From positions 1-64,000 of the forward strand of contig JAPEVC010000026.1 in NCBI GenBank assembly GCA_027946555.1: a stretch of DNA of 64,000 bases, written 5' to 3'. Below, in pieces: positions 33,507-44,397 of this stretch. The position numbers and the translations under genes are program-made. How positions within the stretch are numbered: the stretch's first letter is position 1; every line of letters starts with the position of its first letter. This DNA is from Gnomoniopsis sp. IMI 355080. Its lineage: Eukaryota; Ascomycota; Sordariomycetes; Diaporthales; Gnomoniaceae. Under the pieces are notes generated by a model. It was not told where the DNA came from, ran no database searches, and worked only from the letters and a program-made list of their open reading frames with translations.

Positions 33507-35543
33507 CTCAGCAAGTAAAGCACGGTATCATGGAGGCCGCTGTTTGTTAGCTTGATGGGCCCGTGTGCCCGGAGTTTTCCTTTTTTCCTCTCTTTACATA
33601 CAGGATTTTTCTTGGGCTGTTCGATCACATTGGATCTGGATGGGGGCCGTGTCTCGAGCCATGGTAGCCCACATTGTCGAGGTCTTTTTTTCTTCCTTTT
33701 TTTTCTTTTCTTTGATTTACTTGTTATTTCTTGACAAATAAATCAGAAATCGCAGTCATGCAATGGTAGACCTTTCATGGTAGAACTTTCATTTTGGAAG
33801 AGTTTCCCAAACATGTTCTCCTTGTCAAGGACGTCCAGGCCCAGTTCATGTAAACAAAAATGGAAGAAGCCAACTGATGAAAGTGCAACAGCATATCACC
33901 AAATAGATTCTCCTGAATGCAATATGAGACAGCTCAAGGTTGCTTATTTGGGTACCCAATGTAATTAAATCATAATCAAATATCAGCTCTCGTCAACGAA
34001 GGGCGCATGGGTCTTCGAAAAATCTTGCCGCAGCTCCCAAGTAAACTTTGAAGCTGAACTCTACCGCAGTACTTTTACGCACCTTGTTGACGTTGCGCGT
34101 GACATACGAGGTTTGCTGGTAGCATGCAACGAGGCAGAAACCTTGCTGGAGGGATTATAGAAAGGGAATGCCTGTCTTTGTGATAATATGATCGCCGTTG
34201 CATTGGTGATATCCCATAGTAGACGACGTCACGAAGACTACTGAGGTGAGGCGAGGTGAGTCTCCTGGTCCACGATGGCCATGCAACCATCATAGACATA
34301 AAATCAAGAGAAGTCGAGCCATCGTGCTCCGTCTGGGAAAGCGGAGTTATCACGGCATTGAGACGTGCCAAGTGGGGCCATCGGCGGCGCCCCACGCACC
34401 AGCAACGGAGGCAGGCCGTGAGAACCCTCACATTCTTAGCGAGCGATGTCGTTTCACCGGTCCAGGACAGGAGCTTGGCTGAAGATCACGGGGTTGTTGC
34501 TGCGTTTCGGAGATCCTGTGCAGATAAAGATGTTCGAGAAGCTTCCCCATGCGCCCAGCCTGGTTGCGTCGCTCAAGCTTTCATGACAAGACTTTTGACG
34601 TGCCTGGCATTGCGTTTATTGGGTGGTGGTAGTGGTGGTGGTTGGCGTGCGACATGTACGCCGTGACAGACGTTGAAATTCAAAAGAAAAAACCGCAGCA
34701 CTATGCCTGGGGCGGTGGTTTAGTTACCGAGGTCTTCAGCATGTGAGGTGTTTGGGTGCTATGGAAACCCTTGTCCGGCTCTTGACGTAGTGGGTCAGGT
34801 CTCGCTCAGGGCAGCCCCAGTCCACTGGGTCGGGGCCATTTCCGCCGTTCCCTCCCCCGCGTCGCTTTGGGCCCAAAAGGGCAAAAAGCCTACTTGAGCT
34901 TGGGCCTAGCCCTTTTGCCATCTTTCCAAGGTTCCCGAACCAAAACCCTCGAACCACCGACAACGGCGACTCCAGAGAAACTGGAGCCTGCTTCAAGAGC
35001 CGGTCCAGCCGTAAAAAGAGATTTGTTTCTTTTAAGAGAAGAGCCAGACCATTTTGCGCTTACTTTTCTTTCTTGTTTTGCTCAGTTAGCTTAGCGTCCC
35101 GCGACCACCTCTATCACTGTTGTCGCTCGGTGCCTTTTACCCGGGTGTCTGTGAGGGGCAGTGCTTTTGTTTGCCGTCGGACTTTGTGACTACGCAATCG
35201 GCATACGAATATCCACCATCCACTACCGGCGATCCGACTTCGACTCGCACCAGACTTGGCACTCTCTTTTCCTCCTACATAGCACATCACATAACCGCCC
35301 GCCGCTGTTGCCCACAGACCATTTCATCGTCTGGAAGTCCGACTAGACGACTCGGAACCAAAACTATATTCTTATCGCTGCTGTCTCACCCCGCCATATA
35401 TCAAGTGCGACATAGGCTAGGCTGCCTGTGCTCGAGATAGAACACCACTCGAAAGCAGACCCTACCGTTTGTGTCTCGTAGCCTCGTCCCCTTTCCTCTT
35501 ACAACACACCGGTCACCACCGGTATCTACTATCAGGCCTAGCC
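33507..35543. other. Gene-free stretch before NMNAT
   Basis: About 2 kb. A 31-nt pyrimidine tract (33683-33713) follows the large repeat gene and may lie in its 3' UTR. GC-rich sequence around 34370-34660 carries overlapping open frames on both strands without domains. Polypyrimidine sequence around 35100-35540 is probably the NMNAT promoter and leader. Confidence 0.45.
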
Positions 35544-36555
35544 ATGACAACCGAGTCTTCTCAACAAAAAGCGCCGCCCAGTGCCGCCCTTGACCAGATG
35601 GACGTCGACCATTCTCAAGAAACTTCACAACAGGAGGCCTCGTCTTCGCTGTCAAATGTCGTTCCTGACTCTCAGCTGAACCCGGAAACGTATCGCTTCC
35701 CCTCCGAGAGGTTGCGACGCCGCCAGACGCAGGCGGACAAGATTCCCCTCGTCCTGGTGGCTTGTGGTTCCTTCAGGTCAGTGCTAATCTCTCTGCCTTC
35801 GCGCCGACAATTCTGGACTAACCTTGCACCTCCTTCATAGTCCCATCACCTTCCTCCACCTCCGCATGTTCGAGATGGCCTCGGACTACGCAAAGTTCAA
35901 CACAAAGTACGAAATCGTCGGCGGCTTTCTCTCACCCGTGTCCGAGGCCTACAAGAAGCAAGGCTTGGCATCCGCCAAGCATCGGATACAAATGTGCTCT
36001 TTTGCCGCCTCAATAACCTCTGATTGGCTGTCGTGCGACCCTTGGGAGGCTATCCAGCCTGATTATGTCCCCACTGCGCAGGTGCTCGACCACTTTGATT
36101 ACGAAATAAACACCGTCCTTGGCGGCTGCGAGGATGTCCATGGCAACAAACAGCCTGTGCGGATAGCCCTGCTTGCTGGCGCAGACCTGATTCAGACCAT
36201 GAGCACTCCTGGTGTCTGGTCGGAGAAGGATCTGGACCACATTCTGGGAAACTTTGGAGCCTTCATCATTGAGAGAACGGGCACAGATATCGACGAGGCA
36301 TTAGCTGGCTTGAAGCAATATCAGGACAAGATTCATGTTATCCCACAGGTCATCATAGTATGTCATTACTTACCAACCCCGGCGGGAAACCAACATCTTT
36401 TGGTCAATGAAATATATGCTGACATCACATCTTCACAGAATGATGTTTCCAGTACAAAAGTACGGTTGATGCGTAAAAGAGATCTCTCGCTACGATATGT
36501 GGTACCGGATCCTGTAATCGACTACATTCAAGAGCACGGACTCTACAGAGAGTAG
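35544..36555 (+). CDS. NMA1: Nicotinamide/nicotinate mononucleotide adenylyltransferase
   Basis: Predicted 288-residue enzyme that joins ATP with NMN or NaMN to form NAD or deamido-NAD, the central step shared by de novo and salvage NAD synthesis. Exons 35544-35776, 35841-36357 and 36439-36555 (introns 64 and 81 nt). Splicing rebuilds the nucleotide-binding motif GSFSPITFLHLRMFEMA, corresponding to GSFNPIT--HLR of eukaryotic NMNATs. Further landmarks: YEIVGGFLSPVSEAYKKQGL, the adenine-pocket region RIQMC, GADLIQTM, and the second nucleotidyltransferase motif ISSTKxR, here VSSTKVRLMRKR, on the third exon. The first 60 residues are a Gln/Ser/Asp-rich extension, as in the yeast enzymes, and not part of the catalytic fold. 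The product ends HGLYRE. Confidence 0.95.
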
Positions 36556-37999
36556 ACCACCGCGGCGCGGGCAGGCGATGTCAATGTTTTTATAAGATGG
36601 AGCGATACCTTTACTGGGAGGCCAATTTTGCAATTTGGAATAAGCCAGCGGGAGGACAGTGACGAAAACCGCGAAAAGTCGACTTCAGGAGGCGAGGGTG
36701 CAAAGCATGTTGAACACATTGATAGGCCCGTGCTATTGCTAGCATTGGAGACAAGGGCATTTGCATTGCCAGAGCCAGCCGAATCGGGCTCGAGCAGCTC
36801 TCACGAGATGCCTCTCTGCCTCTTTACTGCGCGGGACGGTAACCCGTGGTGCCCGGACCGATTGAACGAGCCCGGCCGCGCCCGGCTTTTTCTATAATGC
36901 GCCTGTTGCTGCGAGGGACGCAAAGACACGCTGTAGCGACTGCTTGGTGGTGAAGCGTATACCAGTGATTTGTAAATGGGATGGCGCCGGCGGTGCTGCG
37001 GAGTGGTGGGGAGGATGTATCTGCTTTCTTTCGTTTTCGGATACCACCCAATGCGTTCTTTGTTGGTAGAGTGCAATGGAGACACAACGTACCAATCCGG
37101 TGAGCCTTGCTCCCTATCGAGCGGCCCGGGCGTTGACTTACTTTCAGAGGTCTACACCAACTAAAGCTTCTGCATTCAATGCGCTACATTCAATTGTCAT
37201 CTAACATGAGCGGTACCTATAATACGATTTGCACCCATACTGCATTCGATTGTGGTGAGTGAGAACTGTGGATTGTGTCTGCGCTTGGCCTGTCCAGGCC
37301 TTGCTTCGCGGCGAGTCCTAGCATTTCACAGACTTGTTCTGTCAAATCGCGGGGACAGCAACTGAGTCCCTAGGCCTGTGGTTCTGCGAAGTTCAAACAA
37401 TATCTATTACCTCTCGTAAGCATTCGCTTGGCCATCCCCTAGCTCCACAAGTCCACGTGCGTTGAAGGCAAAGTTGGTAGTTAGGCTGGAACAAAGACTC
37501 TTAATTTCGTCTGTTCCTAGCTCTAACAGACGTAAAGACTTTGATAAGGGGGGCAATGTTGTCACTCGCTATCTCTTGTTGACCTGCCCAGCTGCCTTTT
37601 CTAGTCCCAGCATACTAGCGCTTGGCGGCTCCGAGATCGACGGCGGCGCAGGCGACTATAGTTGCTGGATTTGAATGGCGTAAGCTGACGAACTGAGACC
37701 TTACCTAAATTGGACTTATGGCACGAAGTGAGAAACGGGGCTGGGTTGAGGACCTCTAGGGTGCCAACTTTGCATTATAGCACCCGTTTCGGTATCCCGG
37801 TCTTATGGCTGAAGTGCACGTCAGTAGGATTTCCTACAAGTCGGTAGCACTGCCAGGCAACAGAAAGGAGGCCTCGGATCTGATATTCAAAAGAACGATG
37901 TTTTCCTCCGGAACGTTTGGGCGTATGTATAACCTGGATTTCAGGACTTACAAACGATTGATGCCTTTACCTTTTACTCCCTGATGCATCTGGGATTTG
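36556..37999. other. Intergenic region between NMNAT and the coiled-coil gene
   Basis: About 1.4 kb. No domain-bearing open frame and no element that I can name. The right end must include the promoter of the next plus-strand gene. Confidence 0.45.
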
Positions 38000-39505
38000 A
38001 TGGAATCGACCTATCAATCTATTCAACGCACAGTATTGAAGATGGAGCATAATATTGACTTACATAGCTCGACGTCTGAGCTGCCTAATTTTTCGCAAAT
38101 CCACAGGCCTCCATACGACGGCAGAATTATGCAGTCATCAGGTGCAGGACTGGACGAGACTGCCACGCTTCAGGCCGAGATCGATGCACTGGATCGCGAG
38201 AGGAAGATACTTATACTGGATCAAGAGAAGGCAGCGAAGAAAGCCGAGATGGGACGCCTTCGAGCCTCTGAACATGGCAGAATGTCCCCTGGGTCGAGCA
38301 TCGATATGGTTTCGCATGCGCCACCTCCGCCTCCGGCTTTCTCATCCGCCGAGGCTATTCAGAGACCAGTCGATCTGATCCATGAGAGATCGCATGGCTT
38401 TGGTGAACGACTTGAACAAATACCACCCCCATACTCAACTAGTTCCGAGCCCATGCCCTCTCATATCCAGCAGTCATCTCCCAACCCCGATCAACAACCA
38501 ATACGAGCCACCCATCTCGTCAAGCCAATCGCCATACCAGCCACAAGTGCCAAACTCGGGTCCCCATTTATGCGGGCCTATCCTCCCCATCTGGAAAGTT
38601 ACGGCGTCAGCCGGACCAACTTTCTCGGCTTTCTAGATGAACTCAACCGTTCCGCCGTTGCCAGCCCTCCGGTCCAGGTCCTCGACCTCGCAGGTAACAT
38701 TGTGGGCTTCGTCCCCCTACAGACCGCCCAAATTGTGGGTGCGTCCGTCAATATCGCCGCGTACATGGCAACCTATGGCATCAGCAAAGGCCGGACGGAA
38801 ACGTGCCTCCGCGCTGCGAACCGCGAGCTGTTCGCGCCCAGAGGTCTAAAGGCCGAGATTGCGAAGCTGGATGCCTTGGCGAAAATTGCCGACATTCCGG
38901 GTGTGTTGGATCCGGTCACGGGCAAGGTGAACAAGAAGGCGAGTATATTGACGCCGATTGAAAGTCTCGGGGATGTGCAAGGTGTCAGTGCGCAGCAACG
39001 CCGCTTGCAAGCGCTGGAGAGATGGATTTCACCCTTGGATATGGCGCCTTTGCCGGAAATCAAGCAATCGAAGAATATGTTGGGAAAGCTTCACACCATG
39101 GCTAGCGAAAAGCAACGGCGGAAGGAAGAAAAGAAGATGCTCAAAGATCGTGATAAGGCTTTTGAGAAGCTGGGGAAAGCAAGTCGGGAGGCTGAAAAGG
39201 TTGAGAAAGAATTTCAGAAGGATGTAAAGGAGTTGGAAGAGAAGGGCATGGAAGTGAGATTGAAAGAGGCAGATTCCAGCGGGAAGCTGGAGAAGGAGTT
39301 GGGAAAGATCGAAAAGGAAAGGATCAAGCTTATCAAGGAGAGGGACAAGGAGATGAGGAAACTTGAAGAGGATAAAAGAAAAGAGGATAAGGAGGAGAAT
39401 AGCCTCCGAAAGATTCTCTGGCTGGTTGTTCGAAACATCGAGGATTCCAGCGGACCGGGACCAAACCCGGATCTAGATTCCCCAAGTCCTAGCCCACCTT
39501 ATTAG
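38000..39505 (+). CDS. Conserved fungal protein with central globular region and long C-terminal coiled coil
   Basis: Predicted 501-residue soluble protein; the frame opens with TTG, so the ATG at 38000 is used (Met 15 is an alternative). Residues about 50-90 hold a short charged coiled coil (LQAEIDALDRERK). A Pro-rich linker follows. Residues about 175-300 form the conserved-looking core: a motif starting HLVKPIAIPA, then SPFMRAYPPHLESYGVS, FLGFLDELNRS, a Gly/Ala hydrophobic segment around VGFVPLQTAQIVGASV and a Cys/Ala helix. Residues about 375-480 are one long Lys/Glu coiled coil. The end is Pro/Ser-rich. I know this arrangement as a hypothetical protein in many ascomycetes, without a set function. 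It is convergent with the DUF6536 gene, with an (ACA)n tract in between. Confidence 0.8.
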   Translation: MESTYQSIQRTVLKMEHNIDLHSSTSELPNFSQIHRPPYDGRIMQSSGAGLDETATLQAEIDALDRERKILILDQEKAAKKAEMGRLRASEHGRMSPGSSIDMVSHAPPPPPAFSSAEAIQRPVDLIHERSHGFGERLEQIPPPYSTSSEPMPSHIQQSSPNPDQQPIRATHLVKPIAIPATSAKLGSPFMRAYPPHLESYGVSRTNFLGFLDELNRSAVASPPVQVLDLAGNIVGFVPLQTAQIVGASVNIAAYMATYGISKGRTETCLRAANRELFAPRGLKAEIAKLDALAKIADIPGVLDPVTGKVNKKASILTPIESLGDVQGVSAQQRRLQALERWISPLDMAPLPEIKQSKNMLGKLHTMASEKQRRKEEKKMLKDRDKAFEKLGKASREAEKVEKEFQKDVKELEEKGMEVRLKEADSSGKLEKELGKIEKERIKLIKERDKEMRKLEEDKRKEDKEENSLRKILWLVVRNIEDSSGPGPNPDLDSPSPSPPY

Positions 39506-39527
39506 AACGTGCCTCAGTAAACACTCT

Positions 39528-39564
<37 letters not shown>
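39528..39564 (+). repeat. (ACA)n microsatellite
   Basis: About 12 uninterrupted copies of ACA (37 nt), starting 23 nt after the stop codon of the coiled-coil gene and ending 62 nt before the stop of the convergent DUF6536 gene. It probably lies in the 3' UTRs and may be length-variable between strains. Confidence 0.95.
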
Positions 39565-39565
<1 letters not shown>

Positions 39566-39625
39566 TTTTCTTTTTGTAGATCTTATATTGCTTGCTAAAG
39601 TCGACCTGCTCGCTCATGGCCAGTC

Positions 39626-42382
39626 TCATACATAAAAATGGCCATCCTGAGGAGCTTCAACATGATCCTGTGCGCTACCAAATCCAAGATGCTTCACAGG
39701 GCCTTCAATGCCATCTAGATGCAACGTTTTGTAAAGATCGGGATCAACGGCCATGGCTCCCCACTTGACCTTGCCCAAGGTGATTTGTTCCAAAAGTTTC
39801 AACTCATGTTCCTCTCGCTCTTCTGGATTCTCCAAGGAGACCAGCGGCTTCTTCTCATCCTGTTCTTGGGACCCTCGTCCCATTACAGGTTCTGCTGCTG
39901 TCCCATCCTGTATTGACTGACGTTCAGGGAGGATCCGAGGTGGCTCGTTCTCCGTAAAACTCAAGCCAATTCTATTTTGATACTGATCGCTGTGTCTTTG
40001 CCATGGTTCAGCCTCCCTAGTATAAGTGCCATCAACATTAGACACTGTATCAGAGTTTTTAATCAGACTATCTCGCGCCAGAACAGAGGCGTGGCATGCT
40101 GATGATAGAACTAGGGAATTTGACCCTCCGGACACTATGGATCCTGGGACCTTCCGTCGACTGAAAATGACCGGCATGAAACACAGTAAAGATGAGACAA
40201 TGAGCATCATCAATAAAGCTTTCCCTGAGACTCCAAGAGCCAGAAAGGCATCTTCAGATACTCCAAGATCGCTTGTGTTAAACACGGCGGTCATAGCGTT
40301 ACTCGTCCAGAAGCCTAGTAGTCAATGCCAGTATTATCAGTATACGTAATTCCGAAGTGTGTGCGAGTAGTGAGTGGTTTGGACTTACCACCTTCGACAA
40401 CATAGAAGAATATCGCATTCGACAAGATCCAATGAAGTAGGATACTTATTCCCAAAAGTGGCAGGCTGTACTTGTAAGGTAATTGTAAACGGTATGTGGA
40501 GGTCTGCTCAGACCCTTTTCTTGGTACTGAGACACGTAGAGGCTTGTATGACAGGCTATATGAGCTCCACTCGGATTCATTCTGCGTACGCGTGAAGAAC
40601 GCGTTGAATACGAAGTAGCAGAATGACAATATTATCTGAGGAGCGTTTGCAGCGAGAAGCATATCGATGTAGGAAGGAGAGCTCTGGAATATGTCAACCG
40701 ATATATTGTTGTCCGAGGACCCGAATGAACCTGCGCTGATTTTATGGGCGTGAAGTTAGCCAACCCTATCAACAAGTCTCGGTTTTTCACTATTATATCA
40801 GGACTCACAGTGATGCGGCCCCATACGTGCCAGTGAAAATAGCCAAAGCAATTGCCAGCAAAACCACACCGACGGAAAGGATAAAGTAAGTGCGCACCCA
40901 AACTTCTTTGGTAATGACGGTCTGGAATCTTCGGGAGCTGAAGTACCATTTTCGAGGTCGTGGGCCTTTCAAAAGCCCATCAGCTTCCCACAAGTGCCGT
41001 TTTTGACGCTCAATACGGTGGCTATCAAAACTGCTGAATGTCCCCAAGCCCGCTGTTCTCGGGTCAGGCTTCGAAATGAAATCTTCCAAAGCATCTCCCA
41101 AGGTTACTAGTGAGGTATCCGGTAATTTCAAAATGACAATTGTACCAAGAGTGACCTTGGTCAAGGTGCACAAAAGCACAACTAGGAGCAGGGCATTGGA
41201 AACGCCAACCTTGCATTTGTACACTGGTGCTGGTTCCGCCAGACAATGGGAAACGCTCAAGTCATTGAACGACTCATTGAATCCATATTGTGAAAAATTC
41301 ACTGCGGGAAAGTATATCTCGTCGGAGAAGGTAGGGAGGGAAGGGCTTATAAAAGGAATCGTCCAATTCGAACTCGGCAAGCTGGAGGTGTTAGCCCATG
41401 CCGTAAATTCGGGATCCCCAAGGGCTCCGGCGCATTGCCCATATTCACATTCATTGTTGTTGCCTTGATCGCTGACTCTTACGTTAGTACACATTGCGGA
41501 GAACCAAAGAGAGTTCGTCGTGTCTGGAGGGATGTGTGCATCCCATTCATCCCAAGTATGGGTGAGTGTGGTGTTTGTCCGATTAAATGCATAAACGTCG
41601 CGACGTTTCCAGCCGAGATTTTCCGCGGCGACGACCACAACCACGTTACGATAGTTGTTCTTCGGCTGGCAGAATCTGTACTCATTGTAGCACGCCTCGA
41701 CTGTAAGACTTGTCCAATTCTGTGCCTCTTTGGCGGTGGTCTTAAGGCTCCGGTTGATCGGCGACGAATCATCCCAGTAATCATAGAGGCCGATGTACTC
41801 GCCGTAACCAGAGTACATGGACGTTGTATTTGGTATTGGCGCACCCGAGCTTGCCAAACTTGCTCCTGGACCAAAATAAGGTGCTTCTCCGGTCACAAAA
41901 GCATCAGTTGCAATCGTCAGGTTCCATTTGGAACCTGCGTAATTCGTCTCGTAGACGGCACTGTTGAACAATAGATGGATTGGTACAGAGCTGAGGAATA
42001 AACCGATCCAGACGGCCTTTTTGAAAGACGATAAAAAGAAGAAATTCTTGATTGATGGAACTCCGATTTCCAATGCGACGAGGTAGCGATGTGCTCGGTC
42101 AATTTCGCTGCGAGATGGGGCACTCAACACTTGCATAAAGAAGTTGGACGATGCGAGGAGCGCCGTCGAGAAAATGTTGATAGCCAGGTGTAGAACGAGG
42201 CCGAGTCTGTTCGCATAGTTGCAGTCACCATCGAATATGATTCTGCCCTGTTTCACGGACCGCGAGGGCAGCTTGAAGATGTTGACCAACAGACAGACTG
42301 AAAGCAGGATCCCACAAGCCAAGATAATGAGGACGTTTGTGGCACCGGTGCGGCGCCATCCGTGAGTGGTGGTGAGCATCAT
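39626..42382 (-). CDS. DUF6536 multi-pass membrane protein
   Basis: Predicted 869-residue membrane protein of a fungal family of unknown function. Exons 40809-42382, 40389-40735 and 39626-40314 (introns 73 and 74 nt, phases 2 and 1). The N-terminal marker of DUF6536, GWRRTGATNVL, opens the first TM helix, followed by a second helix and the conserved motif LLASSNFFMQVLSAPSR. After that comes a large loop of about 220 residues, extracytosolic by the many N-glycosylation sequons and 8-9 Cys. Further helices cluster at the end of exon 1, in exon 2 (PQIILSFCYFVFN, LLGISILLHWILS) and at the start of exon 3. The C-terminal tail is polar and ends with LGFGSAQDHVEAPQ. No ATG lies upstream within 250 nt in a usable frame, so the start at 42382 is preferred; a spliced first exon is possible. 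Confidence 0.85.
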
Positions 42383-43479
42383 GACCACAACCTTGAAGTA
42401 GGGTGTCCAAGTAGGCTGATGTGTCGTATGGAGGTCTGCACCAGAGAGGCTCAGATGTCACCAGGACCTCGATATGCCACGCAGAAATAGTACATAAGTA
42501 CCTAGGTAGGTAATGAAAAGTGCATAGAGCTGTTTACCTAAGGAGGTCCCAAATCCCATATATGATAGACCACCATAGGGTACCTTATTGAACGTGTCGA
42601 TTGCCCCTGCTCGAGGCTGCTGGGGTCGACGAGCCGAAAATCGATTCAAGAATCAAGATGACATCCAATGAAACCATATGTCAGCATTTGATTCGGCTGC
42701 CTGCCTGGTGACAGGCCTGGAGGCAAAGCTGATAGCGAGTTCGGGTGAGGATCGTCGGTCATGAATCCTTGGCATTGATCTCTAGATTGCAGTGTTTTCC
42801 GAAGCAACTCCAGCATTTGTCATTTTGCCAGTTTTTGCTGAGACGCTCGGGATAATCTGCATTCAGACTCAGCTCGGCTGAGTGCATGTTTTAGGTACCT
42901 AGGGACGCAGCCACCTGCTGCCTACACGCCATGTGAGGTCGTGATCCTTGCTTTTACTTCTTTTTCTTTTTAGTGATTCATTCACCACATTCCTCACTAT
43001 ACAAAGCAGGCAGTCTCCCTTGGAGCATACAGCTAATCCCTGGATACAATAGCGGCCAAGTCAAATTTAGGCTGCAGAGTCGACCTCGCCTAAAGTGGTC
43101 TTTTGCATCTCGGAATGATATATCCTGGCAAATCCTCCTTTCCACCCAAGTCCAGAGGCGGCTACGAAAGGCGTAGCCATTATGATTACTAGCGTGAGAT
43201 CCTAGCTCCTAGCTGACATGCATTATAGGGGCGCAGCTTGCATCCACCTTCTGCCACGCTACACGAAGTCCCAAGTCCCAAGACTTATTTCAGTCTGCTT
43301 CTCCCGACACTCACTAGGTGCATAACCACGCCCTGAATCGATGGAAGTCATCTAAGTCCTGGGCTAAAGTGCCAACTTCACATAACAGTCCACTCCAAGG
43401 TCTCAGCTGTAATCTGTTGGACATACTCTAGGAACTCGAAGTTGATCACGAGACTGGTCGGTCACTGGCGTTGAACTTT
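42383..43479. promoter_or_regulatory. Divergent promoter region, DUF6536 gene and the small membrane protein gene
   Basis: About 1.1 kb between two genes read outward. It carries two perfect palindromes, TACCTAGGTA (42499-42508) and TAGGTACCTA (42892-42901). No further gene is supported. Confidence 0.4.
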
Positions 43480-44236
43480 ATGGACTCGAATCCCTTCCCA
43501 AGGTGGTTTTCACATCCATTTATAACACTCGCAGGTACTCGTATCGGTCAATGGTCCCGTCAGATATGGCTCCTGTCTCTTTGCCGCTTTATCATGGCCA
43601 CAGCCAAATTGGCTCTGAGGTTGGGGTTTCCGGGTGGCTCGACGCCCGAAATTCCTGACATTGAGATAGTACGTGTGACACAGCAAAAGTTCATATTTAT
43701 GTACTAACAGATGTAGATTTGTCTTCTCCTTATCAATGACTTGGTGGAGTTAGGAAAGGACCGCGTTGGGGATGATATGCCGTTGCTGCGGCCCGAACTG
43801 CCCATAGCCTTTAATGCTATGCTTGGTGTCCTGCTTCTTATATTCGCGGCTTTGCAAACGTATATCCAAATAGGGCCAGATGGTTATGACAGCAGCAGCA
43901 ACGCGTACGCTTTGAAATTTGGGATGTGAGTATCCTTGTTGTGATGGTTCAACATGCTTAGCAACCTTAATTAACCCAGTATACGTGTTCTGCAGCGTTT
44001 TGATCGTCGGGATTGTCGTGTCATCGATCGCAATTGTGTATGGAATGCTGCAGGATCTCGCTGTCAAGAGGCATCTATGGCACTCATATCGAACTACAGA
44101 GCCGTGCATCTTATTCACTGACGCGGGCGATGCAGTCGCTATATTTCCAAAAGCCTCCTCGGACTTGGGTCTCGAGCTTGCCGCTATGCAGTCGGTGGAC
44201 TCTCTTCTACAAGTTGGAGTAGATGGAGAACGATAA
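43480..44236 (+). CDS. Small membrane protein of unknown function
   Basis: Predicted 212-residue protein. Exons 43480-43668, 43717-43925 and 43996-44236, with short introns of 48 and 70 nt that have good donors (GTACGT, GTGAGT) and acceptors; phases 0 and 2. The ATG at 43480 is the first in-frame start (a longer frame begins with TTG). Two clear TM helices: FNAMLGVLLLIFAALQTY and the one built across the second splice, IVLIVGIVVSSIAIVYG. An amphipathic N-terminal segment is rich in Arg/Trp/Leu. The C-terminal 70 residues are soluble. I do not recognise the family. The exact fit of splice phases to an uninterrupted helix supports the model. It lies 160 nt from the convergent ACS transporter. 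Confidence 0.65.
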
Positions 44237-44397
44237 ACACCAAACTTTTGTCTTATAGGTACAAATGGGCCGGCGAGACACCTCATTTTTAAAGTGGAAA
44301 AGGAGCCATTTGGAGCGGGATATCGAGTTGACGGCCATTCGCCATACATCACCAGCGCTTGTATTTGCCACGCTCCCATACTTTAGGTTTCTAGGCA

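Noticed and set aside
34256..34666. A 136-residue open frame before NMNAT
   Set aside because: It begins with a non-ATG codon, sits in GC-rich sequence with open frames on both strands, and has a skewed composition.
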